From Dehalococcoidia bacterium (lineage in GTDB: Bacteria > Chloroflexota > Dehalococcoidia > GIF9 > AB-539-J10): 6,130 nt of DNA. Within the stretch, counting starts at the first letter, position 1. Each line of letters begins with the position of its first letter. The notes under the pieces are model-generated. The model was not told the DNA's origin. It ran no database searches and worked only from the letters and a program-made list of their open reading frames with translations. The stretch covers positions 1 to 6,130 of the forward strand of contig JAGMDB010000136.1 in the NCBI GenBank assembly GCA_023128875.1. The letters run 5' to 3'. A program made the position numbers and the translations under genes. Shown in pieces: positions 1-5,388 of the stretch.

Positions 1-334
1 GGAGTTTTACGCCAGGCAAGGGAACGAGTTGTTTTGCATAACTTGCACCAGCATCATTAACAAGTATATCGATCTTGCCAAACTCTGAGATAGCTTTTTT
101 TACCATATTCTCTACCTGGTCGGCCTTGGTGACATCGGTGGAAACGGCGAGGGCGTGCTGGCCTAGCTCCCTAATCTCCTTAGCCGTTCCTTCAATCTGT
201 TCCACAGTGCGGGCCGCCACTACTACATCGACACCGGCCTCGGCGAACACCAGTGCAATGGCCTTGCCAATCCCCCGACCACCTCCGGTTACAATAGCCA
301 CCTTACCTTCCATGTTATACTCCCTGGGAATCAT
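1..334 (-). CDS. Short-chain dehydrogenase/reductase (SDR), N-terminal part, cut by the window edge
   Basis: This is the first 111 residues of a classical SDR, an NAD(P)-dependent oxidoreductase of about 250 residues with a Rossmann fold. The reading frame is open to base 1, so the catalytic Ser/Tyr/Lys are outside the window. The glycine-rich cofactor motif TGGGRGIG is at residues 16-23, an Arg (VVAAR, residue 42) follows beta-2 and suggests NADP(H) preference, and Asp67-Val68 matches the adenine-contact position. The usual NNAG motif is written NDAG (residues 93-96). I chose the ATG at 334 because AGGAGG (complement of 341-346) lies six bases upstream. The internal ATG at 313 is in frame but has a poorer site. 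It is transcribed away from the DUF917 cluster, from the promoter at 399-427. The substrate cannot be told from this half; relatives include 3-oxoacyl-ACP reductases and many alcohol dehydrogenases. The family call is firm. Confidence 0.93.
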   Translation of the reverse strand, partial: MIPREYNMEGKVAIVTGGGRGIGKAIALVFAEAGVDVVVAARTVEQIEGTAKEIRELGQHALAVSTDVTKADQVENMVKKAISEFGKIDILVNDAGASYAKQLVPLPGVKL

Positions 335-398
335 ATCAAACCTCCTTTGCTGTTATTTACAGGCCCTCGATATTACATGTATCTACTGCCGTGGAGAT

Positions 399-427
399 AT
401 ACTAGGTGCTTGCTCATTAGCTGTCAA
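399..427 (-). promoter_or_regulatory. Sigma-70-type promoter for the SDR gene
   Basis: Read on the minus strand, TTGACA (complement of 422-427) is a perfect -35 box. It is followed after exactly 17 bases by TAGTAT (complement of 399-404), a 4-of-6 match to the -10 box. Transcription would start near 392, giving a leader of roughly 58 bases before the SDR ATG. Orientation and spacing fit the gene well; function is inferred. Confidence 0.6.
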
Positions 428-530
428 GACCGTGGCGTATCAACAACGCAGATATTGCAATTCGGAATGGGGCACCCTTGCTATTATCTGTGGCCAGCAA
501 ACAGCCGATTCTCCCTTAGCCTGAGCAGAG

Positions 531-569
531 CTGTTAGACATCTGTTAGTTTTAACAAAGGTTTAACAAA
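531..569. repeat. Two pairs of short direct repeats with 11-bp period upstream of the plus-strand promoter
   Basis: CTGTTAG occurs at 531-537 and 542-548, and TTTAACAAA at 550-558 and 561-569. Both pairs recur at exactly 11 bases, about one helical turn, so matching bases face the same side of the DNA. TGTTA (543-547) and TAACA (552-556) also form a small inverted repeat. AACCAG is repeated further on at 572-577 and 592-597. The block ends about 50 bases before the -35 box at 618, where an activator of the DUF917 cluster could bind. Regulatory function is inferred. Confidence 0.4.
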
Positions 570-617
570 AAAACCAGGAAAAACTCAGAATAACCAGAAA
601 ATATTGCCCAAAACTCA

Positions 618-646
618 TTGACACACACACACACCCGTTTTAGAAT
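618..646 (+). promoter_or_regulatory. Strong sigma-70-type promoter facing the DUF917 cluster
   Basis: TTGACA at 618-623 is a perfect -35 box, followed after exactly 17 bases by TAGAAT at 641-646, a 5-of-6 match to the -10 box. The expected start is near 653, leaving a long leader of about 355 bases before the DUF917 ATG. The spacer is almost entirely an (AC)n repeat. No closer promoter to 1010 of similar quality was seen, so this is the best candidate for driving the DUF917, M29-like and MttB-like genes. Confidence 0.6.
621..634. repeat. (AC)7 dinucleotide microsatellite inside the promoter spacer
   Basis: Seven AC units begin within the last bases of the -35 box and fill most of the -35/-10 spacer. 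Gain or loss of one unit during replication would change the spacing from the optimal 17 to 19 or 15 bases and should sharply reduce promoter strength. Whether the tract actually varies cannot be seen from one sequence. Confidence 0.85.
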
Positions 647-685
647 ATGGAAAGGTAGCAGGCCCTTATCAGGATAGTTAAATGA

Positions 686-992
686 AATGAAGTTGACTAT
701 ATCAAAGTTTTTCCTTTTTTCATACCTTCTTACATGCATGGGCCCGTTATAGTCGAAAGGCGGGCCTATGCTGGTATAGAAAGCGAGTGGAAAATTGAAG
801 GAAAGAGTTATGTATAAAGGGCAACCAGCGGGGAACGGCACTGGTAATATTGGCATATTACCTCCCTCGTCCCGTATGCTGTGCCGCTGCAATCGGGGCT
901 CTGGTTGCTCAATAGTAAACAGGGTGGTGATGCTTATGCGGGATTGGCTCTCAGGAAAGACTGAGGAAGAAAAAGTGAAAAGCTTGAGTTAG
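686..992 (+). pseudogene. Possible decayed C-terminal end of a membrane permease (NCS1/cytosine-permease-like), tentative
   Basis: Three successive open stretches in three different plus frames read like consecutive parts of one transporter tail. Piece one (686-817) includes IPSYMHGPVIVERRAYAG and ESEWKIEGKSYV. Piece two (to the TAG at 913-915) is hydrophobic, with GTALVILAYYLPRP and AAAIGALVAQ. Piece three (about 900-992) carries SIVNRVVMLMRDW and a charged tail, GKTEEEKVKSLS, ending at TAG 990-992. The order matches what I remember of the CodB/NCS1 C-terminus: an (I)PP-x-GGVIMADYF-like segment, a Trp-containing loop, a last hydrophobic helix pair and a short charged tail. DUF917 genes are often next to such permeases. 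At least two frameshifts are needed. An alternative is that only a short leader peptide (ATG 930 to TAG 992, 20 residues) is translated ahead of DUF917. Low certainty, from memory and not from an alignment. Confidence 0.3.
843..862. repeat. Perfect 8-bp inverted repeat in the DUF917 leader
   Basis: GGTAATAT (843-850) and ATATTACC (855-862) are perfect complements around a 4-base spacer, TGGC. It sits about 190 bases downstream of the predicted transcription start and 148 bases upstream of the DUF917 ATG. There is no T-run after it, so it is not a terminator. It could be an operator or an RNA hairpin in the leader, or chance within the presumed relic. Confidence 0.5.
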
Positions 993-1009
993 GAAGGAGG
1001 TAAGCTTAA

Positions 1010-2161
1010 ATGAGTAATTATGCTTTTGTAGACGAAGTAGCAATTGATGACTTCGTAAGAGGAGCTACTTTCTTTGGTACAGGGGGGGGAGGTTCACCTA
1101 AGGATGGATTGGAGGCGCTGAAACCTGAATTTAAAAAGGGGAAGAATGTAGGATGGGTAGACATAGGAGAAATTCCAGATTCAGCTCTTGTTGTCTGTCC
1201 TTTTATGATGGGTTCTATTGCTCCTCATACTCCAAAAGTAAAACAAGAAATGGCAACATTTGGTCTGGTGGAGGGAAAGCGAAAATATATGAGAAAGGAG
1301 GGAATAGTTGAGGCTATTAAAACGCTAGAGGAATTTACGCATAAGAAAGTATCAGCAATTATCCCATTGGAGTTGGGAGGATCTAATACGGCAGTTGCTA
1401 TTTCAGCTGCTGCCTCACTTGGATTACCTTGCATCAATGGCGATTATGCTGGGAGAGCAATTCCGGAAATTCCCCAGACGACCCCTTGTGTTTTTGGCAA
1501 ACCACTGTGTCCAATCGCAAGTGTAGATTTGTGGGGTAATAAAACCTATATAGAGAGCACTATCAGCTATGCAATGGCAGAACGAATAGGTAAACTGATT
1601 TCCGTTGCAGCGTATGGACCGGCTGCTCAAGCAGGGTTTTTGTTACCTGTTAGAGAGGTAAAAGAGTGTTATATTCCCAATACATTGGTGGAATGTCTGA
1701 ATGTTGGCTCTACCATACGGAAGGCACGTGAAACCGGGGAAGATCCCATTACAAAGGTTAAAACCCTGTTAAACGCGTGGATCTTATTTAGAGGCATAAT
1801 TACAGAAAAAGAATGGCGGGATAAAGAAGGATATTATTGGGGGACACATACAATTACCGGGGAGAAACAGTTCACCGGGCATAAATTCAAGATATGGTTT
1901 AAAAATGAGAATCATATTTCGTGGATTGATGACAAGCCTTATGTCACAAGTCCAGATATGCTGATAACGATTGATGATACTAGTGGAGAGCCCATCCCGA
2001 ATCCTCTTATAAAAGAAGGTGATTCTGTAGCTGTAATTGGGGTGAGAGCCAGAGAGCAATTTAGGAATGAGCGTGGAATTAACATTTTGGAACCTGCTCA
2101 CTTTGGTTTCAAGGACATCAAGCATATCCCTATTGAGGAACTCACAAAAATAGTTGAGTAG
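1010..2161 (+). CDS. DUF917 family protein (S-methyl-thiohydantoin desulfurase family)
   Basis: A 383-residue cytosolic protein of the DUF917 family (PF06032), full length for the family. The N-terminal signature GTGGGGSP is at residues 23-30. The second signature, ELGGSN, is at 121-126, followed by the GDYAGRAIPE block (144-153), the local version of the family's D-GRA-PE motif. The C-terminal beta-rich half ends normally. Members are found with hydantoinase/oxoprolinase genes and permeases. I recall that one lineage was characterised as S-methyl-thiohydantoin desulfurase in ergothioneine-related catabolism; whether this protein has that activity is unknown. The ATG is supported by AGGAAGGAGG at 991-1000, nine bases upstream. 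The stop is TAG. It is the first intact gene of the plus-strand cluster, probably expressed from the promoter at 618-646. No signal peptide or membrane segment is visible. Family assignment is firm, substrate is not. Confidence 0.9.
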   Translation: MSNYAFVDEVAIDDFVRGATFFGTGGGGSPKDGLEALKPEFKKGKNVGWVDIGEIPDSALVVCPFMMGSIAPHTPKVKQEMATFGLVEGKRKYMRKEGIVEAIKTLEEFTHKKVSAIIPLELGGSNTAVAISAAASLGLPCINGDYAGRAIPEIPQTTPCVFGKPLCPIASVDLWGNKTYIESTISYAMAERIGKLISVAAYGPAAQAGFLLPVREVKECYIPNTLVECLNVGSTIRKARETGEDPITKVKTLLNAWILFRGIITEKEWRDKEGYYWGTHTITGEKQFTGHKFKIWFKNENHISWIDDKPYVTSPDMLITIDDTSGEPIPNPLIKEGDSVAVIGVRAREQFRNERGINILEPAHFGFKDIKHIPIEELTKIVE

Positions 2162-2385
2162 TGAGGAGAGGAAATGGGAAAATTTATAAAGAACACGATC
2201 CGCTGAGCAGATAAAGGTGGTAACTTCCTGACATCATCGGGATATTTAGATAGACACCAGCGATAAAGAGGTGAGCTTTCTAGAGGTATCTCATCACTGG
2301 AAAGGTTAATGAAGTTACCCTGAAATTTTTAGACGATTTAGCTTTGGATATAGCTAGTAAATCGAAGAAAGAAAGGAGATATAGC
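2162..2385 (+). other. 224-bp gap with scraps of reading frame, possible gene remnant
   Basis: The gap is unusually long for an operon whose next junction is only 17 bases. A mini-ORF with a good ribosome binding site (AGGAGAGG before ATG 2174) encodes MGKFIKNTIR and stops at TGA 2204-2206. The same frame then stays open to TAA 2264-2266, reading GGNFLTSSGYLD. A second frame reads DKEVSFLEVSHHWKG up to TAA about 2316. A third, in frame with the M29-like gene and joining it without a stop, reads ITGKVNEVTLKFLDDLALD. These look like pieces of a decayed gene, but I cannot name a family, and chance is possible. No clear promoter or terminator was seen, so read-through from the upstream promoter is assumed. 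Confidence 0.3.
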
Positions 2386-3441
2386 ATGGTAGAGAAAGGG
2401 AAAATCGAGAAAGGCGTGGTAAGCATGCTCAAACTGAACATGGGTGTTAAAAGTGGGGAAAGGTTACTTATAACTACGGATGTGTCAACCAGCGTAGAGT
2501 GGATAAAGAAAGAAAGTAGAGAACTCGCTCAAATGATGGAAAGGTCCCTTCTTGCTAAGATGGTGTATGAGATAGCATCTGAACAATTCCCGGGTTGCAA
2601 TGTAGAATTTTACACGTATCCATCCGTGGGAAGAAATGGCATAGAGCCTGGCAAGGAAGCGCAAGAGAAAATGAAGGAAGCTGATGTAGTGATTGCCATA
2701 ACGAGCTACTCACTTTCCCACACTGAAGCGCGAGAGAGCGCTACAAAATCGGGCACTCGTGTTGCAAGTATGCCTAAGTTTACCTCCGAGATGTTTTACC
2801 CTGGAGGCCCAATGATGGCAGACTACACGAAGATACATGAGGAATGCAAGAAAATAGTAAAACTGGTCGACCAAGCGAATGATGCTATTGTGACATCGCC
2901 AAGCGGAACAAATTTGAAATTTAGCTTAAAGGGGAGGAAAGGGTCAATTGATGATGGCATATATGTACGAAAAGGAATGTTTGGAAATCTGCCCGCTGGT
3001 GAAGTTTACGTTGCACCCCTGGAGGGGACAACAGACGGAAATCTGGTTGTAAAAAGAGGATGGTATGCAAACCTGGAAGAAACTATGACTTTTGTTTTCA
3101 AAGATGGGCAGGTAGTACAAGTTAATGGTGGGGGTAGGATAGGCGAGGGATTCAGAGATATACTTGCCTGCGGGAAAGATGAAGAACCCTATCTCTCCCG
3201 GAGGAATCATGCTGAATTAGGCATTGGCACGAATCCAAATGCCAGGCAACCTGATAATATGCTGGAGGCAGAAAAAATAAGAGGGACAGTCCATATTGCG
3301 ATAGGGGACAACTCTCATTTCGGTGGTAAAGTATCAGCGGATCTCCATCAAGACTTCGTGATTCCAAAACCGACGATGAAATTCGATGATAAAATGGTCA
3401 TAGAGGATGGAGAAATCATAGCTGCCCCTTTTGCGAACTGA
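2386..3441 (+). CDS. M29-aminopeptidase-like metalloenzyme
   Basis: A 351-residue cytosolic protein of the thermophilic-aminopeptidase (M29, AmpS/COG2309) superfamily, which also contains ring-cleaving enzymes such as NicX. The N-terminal part has the family's SGERLLITTD strand (23-32). The middle carries GNLPAGEVYVAPLEGTTDG (200-218). The C-terminal metal region has ELGIGTN (277-283), EAEKIRGTVHIAIG (294-307) and DLHQDF (319-324), giving Glu277, His303, His321 and Asp323 as likely ligands. The Tyr that follows the first His by seven residues in M29 peptidases is Ser310 here, so true aminopeptidase activity is doubtful and another hydrolase or ring-opening role is possible. I chose ATG 2386, which has AAAGGAGAT at 2372-2380; the frame also opens at TTG 2344 without a good site. 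The MttB-like gene follows after 17 bases, implying a shared transcript. Confidence 0.82.
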   Translation: MVEKGKIEKGVVSMLKLNMGVKSGERLLITTDVSTSVEWIKKESRELAQMMERSLLAKMVYEIASEQFPGCNVEFYTYPSVGRNGIEPGKEAQEKMKEADVVIAITSYSLSHTEARESATKSGTRVASMPKFTSEMFYPGGPMMADYTKIHEECKKIVKLVDQANDAIVTSPSGTNLKFSLKGRKGSIDDGIYVRKGMFGNLPAGEVYVAPLEGTTDGNLVVKRGWYANLEETMTFVFKDGQVVQVNGGGRIGEGFRDILACGKDEEPYLSRRNHAELGIGTNPNARQPDNMLEAEKIRGTVHIAIGDNSHFGGKVSADLHQDFVIPKPTMKFDDKMVIEDGEIIAAPFAN

Positions 3442-3458
3442 TTGGACATGGAGGTGAC

Positions 3459-4919
3459 ATGAATCAGAAATGCCGGTTGCGACTCCTGACTCAGGAGCAA
3501 ATAAAAAGCATACACCAGCGGAGTTTAGACATATTGGAGAAAATTGGGGTCAATGTCCATTCTCCAGTGGCTATCGAGATACTGGCTGATGGTGGCTGCC
3601 GAGTTGAAGGTCAGAGGGTTCACTTCCCAGCGCCGCTTGTGGAAAAGCTTTGCCAAATAAAACAAAAAAGTGTGGTGCTTCATTCCCGCACGGGAAGGCA
3701 CCTGGAGTCGGGCACAGGGGAGATTTATGCCCATAACACTGGCATTGTCGCTACCATTGCTGATGCCAAAACAGGAAAACAAAGGGAGGCGGCTCTTCAG
3801 GATGCTGCGGCTCTGGTCAAGCTCATGGACGCACTGGATAATATCCACGCTGTGACTCCTATAATCTATCCCCAGGATGTTGAACCGCAACTGGCTTTGC
3901 TTTATGCAGCCAGGGAGTTATTTAAAAATACCTCCAAGCCATTCCATGGCCCCGGGGTGCGTTCTCTGGCGGAAGCACAATATATTTATCGCATGGCCTT
4001 GACCATTGCCGGTGATGAAAAAACGCTCCGGGAAAAGCCTATATTCAGCTTGGCTTGCTCTCCGTTAAGTCCGTTGACTTTGCCTAAAGAAGATGTGGAG
4101 GCAGCTATATGGGGGGCTAAAAATGGAATCCCCATTCAGGCGCTGCCCTGCCCCACTGCCGGTATGACAGCTCCCATAACTATACTGGGGTCTTTGACAC
4201 AACAAAATGCTGAAGTTCTAGCAGTGTTGATGCTGGTGCGATTGATCGACCCCTCTGTCACTGTTTCCTATGCTGCCAGGTTAGCTTACCCCGATATGCG
4301 CTATGGTAACGTACTAGGTGGAGGACCAGAAGGAGCTATAGCCAGTGCTTGCGCTGTACAGCTAGCAAATCACTACAATTTGGAGTCTAATGTCTACGGG
4401 CCAGACACCAGCGCTTTCGTGGCCGATGCCCAAACAGGGATGGACAAGATGGCTACTACACTGCTACCAGCTATGGCAGGTAGCGATTGGCTATCTGGGG
4501 CTGGTTCACTGGGAGGTGCGGTCACAGTTTCCTATGAACAGCTGGTAATAGATAACGAAATCTTTAGCGTGGTGTTCCATTTCTTGGGTGATTTGCAGGA
4601 TGATCAGGAGGACCTTGGTTTTTCTGCTATACAGGATGTGATGAACCAGCAAAGTCAGTTTCTTATGCACCCCAATACCTTAAAATACCTGCGTAGCCAG
4701 GAGTTATGGTGCTCCACTCAAGGGCCGCAGAGCGTTGGTAATAGTCGAGGCTATTCTGGCTGGCTCGAGGGCGGTAGCAAAAGTATGGCTGACATAGCCA
4801 GAGAAAAGGTGGATAAAATACTTAAGGAACATGAAGTTGAGCCGCTAGATGCATATGTAGAACGAGGGCTGGACGATATTATCCAGGTAGCTCGGAGAGA
4901 ACTAGTCTCAGCACAGTAA
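3459..4919 (+). CDS. MttB superfamily methyltransferase, non-pyrrolysine type
   Basis: A 486-residue protein of the trimethylamine methyltransferase (MttB, PF06253) superfamily, near the usual length of about 490. These TIM-barrel enzymes move a methyl group from a methylated amine to a cognate corrinoid protein. Visible family features are the N-terminal helix LTQEQIKSIHQRSLDILEKI (10-29), KPIFSLACSPLSPL (193-206), and the C-terminal block AGSDWLSGAG (340-349) with SYEQLVIDNEIF (358-369). Pyrrolysine in archaeal MttB occupies the GS-Pyl-SD position. The matching stretch here is YGPDTSA, with Asp316 (codon 4404-4406) and no in-frame TAG, so it belongs with the MtgB-like non-Pyl enzymes that use substrates such as glycine betaine. 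GGAGGTG at 3450-3456 sets the start. No corrinoid protein gene is next to it, which is unusual for a working methyltransferase. The exact substrate is unknown. Confidence 0.9.
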   Translation: MNQKCRLRLLTQEQIKSIHQRSLDILEKIGVNVHSPVAIEILADGGCRVEGQRVHFPAPLVEKLCQIKQKSVVLHSRTGRHLESGTGEIYAHNTGIVATIADAKTGKQREAALQDAAALVKLMDALDNIHAVTPIIYPQDVEPQLALLYAARELFKNTSKPFHGPGVRSLAEAQYIYRMALTIAGDEKTLREKPIFSLACSPLSPLTLPKEDVEAAIWGAKNGIPIQALPCPTAGMTAPITILGSLTQQNAEVLAVLMLVRLIDPSVTVSYAARLAYPDMRYGNVLGGGPEGAIASACAVQLANHYNLESNVYGPDTSAFVADAQTGMDKMATTLLPAMAGSDWLSGAGSLGGAVTVSYEQLVIDNEIFSVVFHFLGDLQDDQEDLGFSAIQDVMNQQSQFLMHPNTLKYLRSQELWCSTQGPQSVGNSRGYSGWLEGGSKSMADIAREKVDKILKEHEVEPLDAYVERGLDDIIQVARRELVSAQ

Positions 4920-4927
4920 GGAAATTA

Positions 4928-5152
4928 ATGTGGACATTTTTTGCCCTGGATGACCTGTATGAACTAAGAGAAATAAGGGAGTTAGCTATTTCACCTGATG
5001 GCTCCAAAGTACTGTATGTAGAAAGGCAATTTGGCTGCGGCCAGGACCACTCCTTTGACAACCTTTGGCTCGTTTCTACTGAGGGCTCAGGAGAGCCGCT
5101 TCGTCTTACTCAGGGACTGTGGAATGACTGCTGTCCCATCTGGAAGCCCTGA
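4928..5152 (+). pseudogene. Truncated N-terminus of an S9-type (prolyl oligopeptidase/acylaminoacyl-peptidase-like) peptidase
   Basis: The 74-residue product begins like the beta-propeller of an S9C peptidase: LDDLYELREI (7-16), ISPDGSKVLYVE (21-32), DNLWLVSTEGSGEPLRLTQG (44-63) and CPIWKP (69-74). In intact family members (about 600-700 residues) the last element is followed by SPDG and further blades, then an alpha/beta-hydrolase domain with the Ser-Asp-His triad. Here TGA at 5150-5152 ends the frame immediately after the Pro. A shift of one base keeps it open only to TAG 5187-5189, reading PDDLHPPWALLAF. No hydrolase domain exists downstream, so this is a gene stub. It starts eight bases after the MttB-like stop, with a weak AAGGA, and was probably once the last gene of the operon. 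Family recognition is good; any remaining function is unlikely. Confidence 0.7.
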
Positions 5153-5185
5153 TGATCTACACCCACCATGGGCACTTTTAGCTTT

Positions 5186-5299
5186 TTAGAGCACCTCACG
5201 GAACTGACCTGCCCCCAGTAATTGTACCACTCCTTATGTTAGGTTAATGTCATCACTAACCATACCATAAGTGTTACCTATGTATCTCAGCTTCCGCAT
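5186..5299 (-). pseudogene. Relic of a small protein gene interrupted by a stop (tentative)
   Basis: From ATG 5299 the minus strand reads MRKLRYIGNTYG...NLT for 21 residues, then TAA (complement of 5234-5236), then stays open in the same frame as GVVQLLGAGQFREVL to TAA at 5186-5188. The shape recalls small Firmicute proteins of 60-70 residues that begin M-x-YIG and continue L-T-x-G-K-x-Y...Y-R-V-I-D-D-x-G-E-D; in that reading the TAA replaces the residue before the Gly, and the tail is lost. A strong ribosome binding site (AAAGGAGG) lies upstream but points to a GTG in another frame that stops after eight residues, suggesting a frameshift as well. This resemblance is from memory, and it may be coincidence. 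Confidence 0.3.
5233..5271. repeat. Imperfect inverted repeat
   Basis: Arms CTTATGTTAGGTTAATG (5233-5249) and CACTAACCATACCATAAG (5254-5271) pair at about 15 positions with two mismatches and a one-base bulge, around the 4-base loop TCAT. The location between convergent genes would suit a bidirectional terminator, but no T-run follows on either strand. It overlaps the suspected relic on the minus strand. Function is unclear. Confidence 0.45.
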
Positions 5300-5352
5300 A
5301 AGCTCTTTCTCACTTCAGCCTCCTTTCTTAGAATTTATTTTGTTTTTTATTT

Positions 5353-5364
5353 TGATCTAGATCA
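5353..5364. repeat. 12-bp perfect palindrome, FNR/CRP-like in form
   Basis: TGATCTAGATCA is a perfect palindrome, and the extended TTGAT-N4-ATCAT (5352-5365) matches the FNR-type site TTGAT-N4-ATCAA at nine of ten fixed positions. However, it lies between convergent gene ends and I see no promoter beside it, so a regulatory role is doubtful. Confidence 0.35.
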
Positions 5365-5388
5365 TCTCATAAGCCTAATCACTTCCTC

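Larger units (their letters stand above)
335..1009. other. 675-bp intergenic region between the divergent SDR and DUF917 genes
   Basis: No intact gene of recognisable family lies here. It holds the outward promoter of the SDR gene (399-427), a block of phased direct repeats (531-569) with several A-tracts (567-573, 579-583, 598-601), the plus-strand promoter at 618-646, a possible decayed permease end (686-992), a perfect inverted repeat (843-862) and the DUF917 ribosome binding site (991-1000). Between 428 and 530 I see nothing I can name. Confidence 0.6.

Noticed and set aside
75..524. A 149-residue plus-strand open frame opposite the SDR gene.
   Set aside because: It is the shadow of the SDR coding strand, rich in Ser, Thr and Ala as expected from the complement, and has no family features.
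551..892. A 101-113 residue minus-strand open frame with a good ribosome binding site (GGGAGG before the ATG at 856).
   Set aside because: The product is rich in Phe and Pro with no recognisable domain, includes a Cys-Val run produced by the AC repeat, and reads straight through the plus-strand promoter. I treat it as a chance frame, though the ribosome binding site makes it worth remembering.
917..945. A T-box-like AGGGTGGT string before the DUF917 gene.
   Set aside because: The following ACCGCG part is missing and there is no specifier stem or terminator, so a T-box leader is not supported.
3459..4919. Possibility of a pyrrolysine-containing MttB.
   Set aside because: There is no in-frame TAG; the position expected to hold pyrrolysine is an Asp codon (GAC).
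5233..5271. Bidirectional intrinsic terminator.
   Set aside because: The stem is interrupted and AT-rich, and no T-run follows on either strand.
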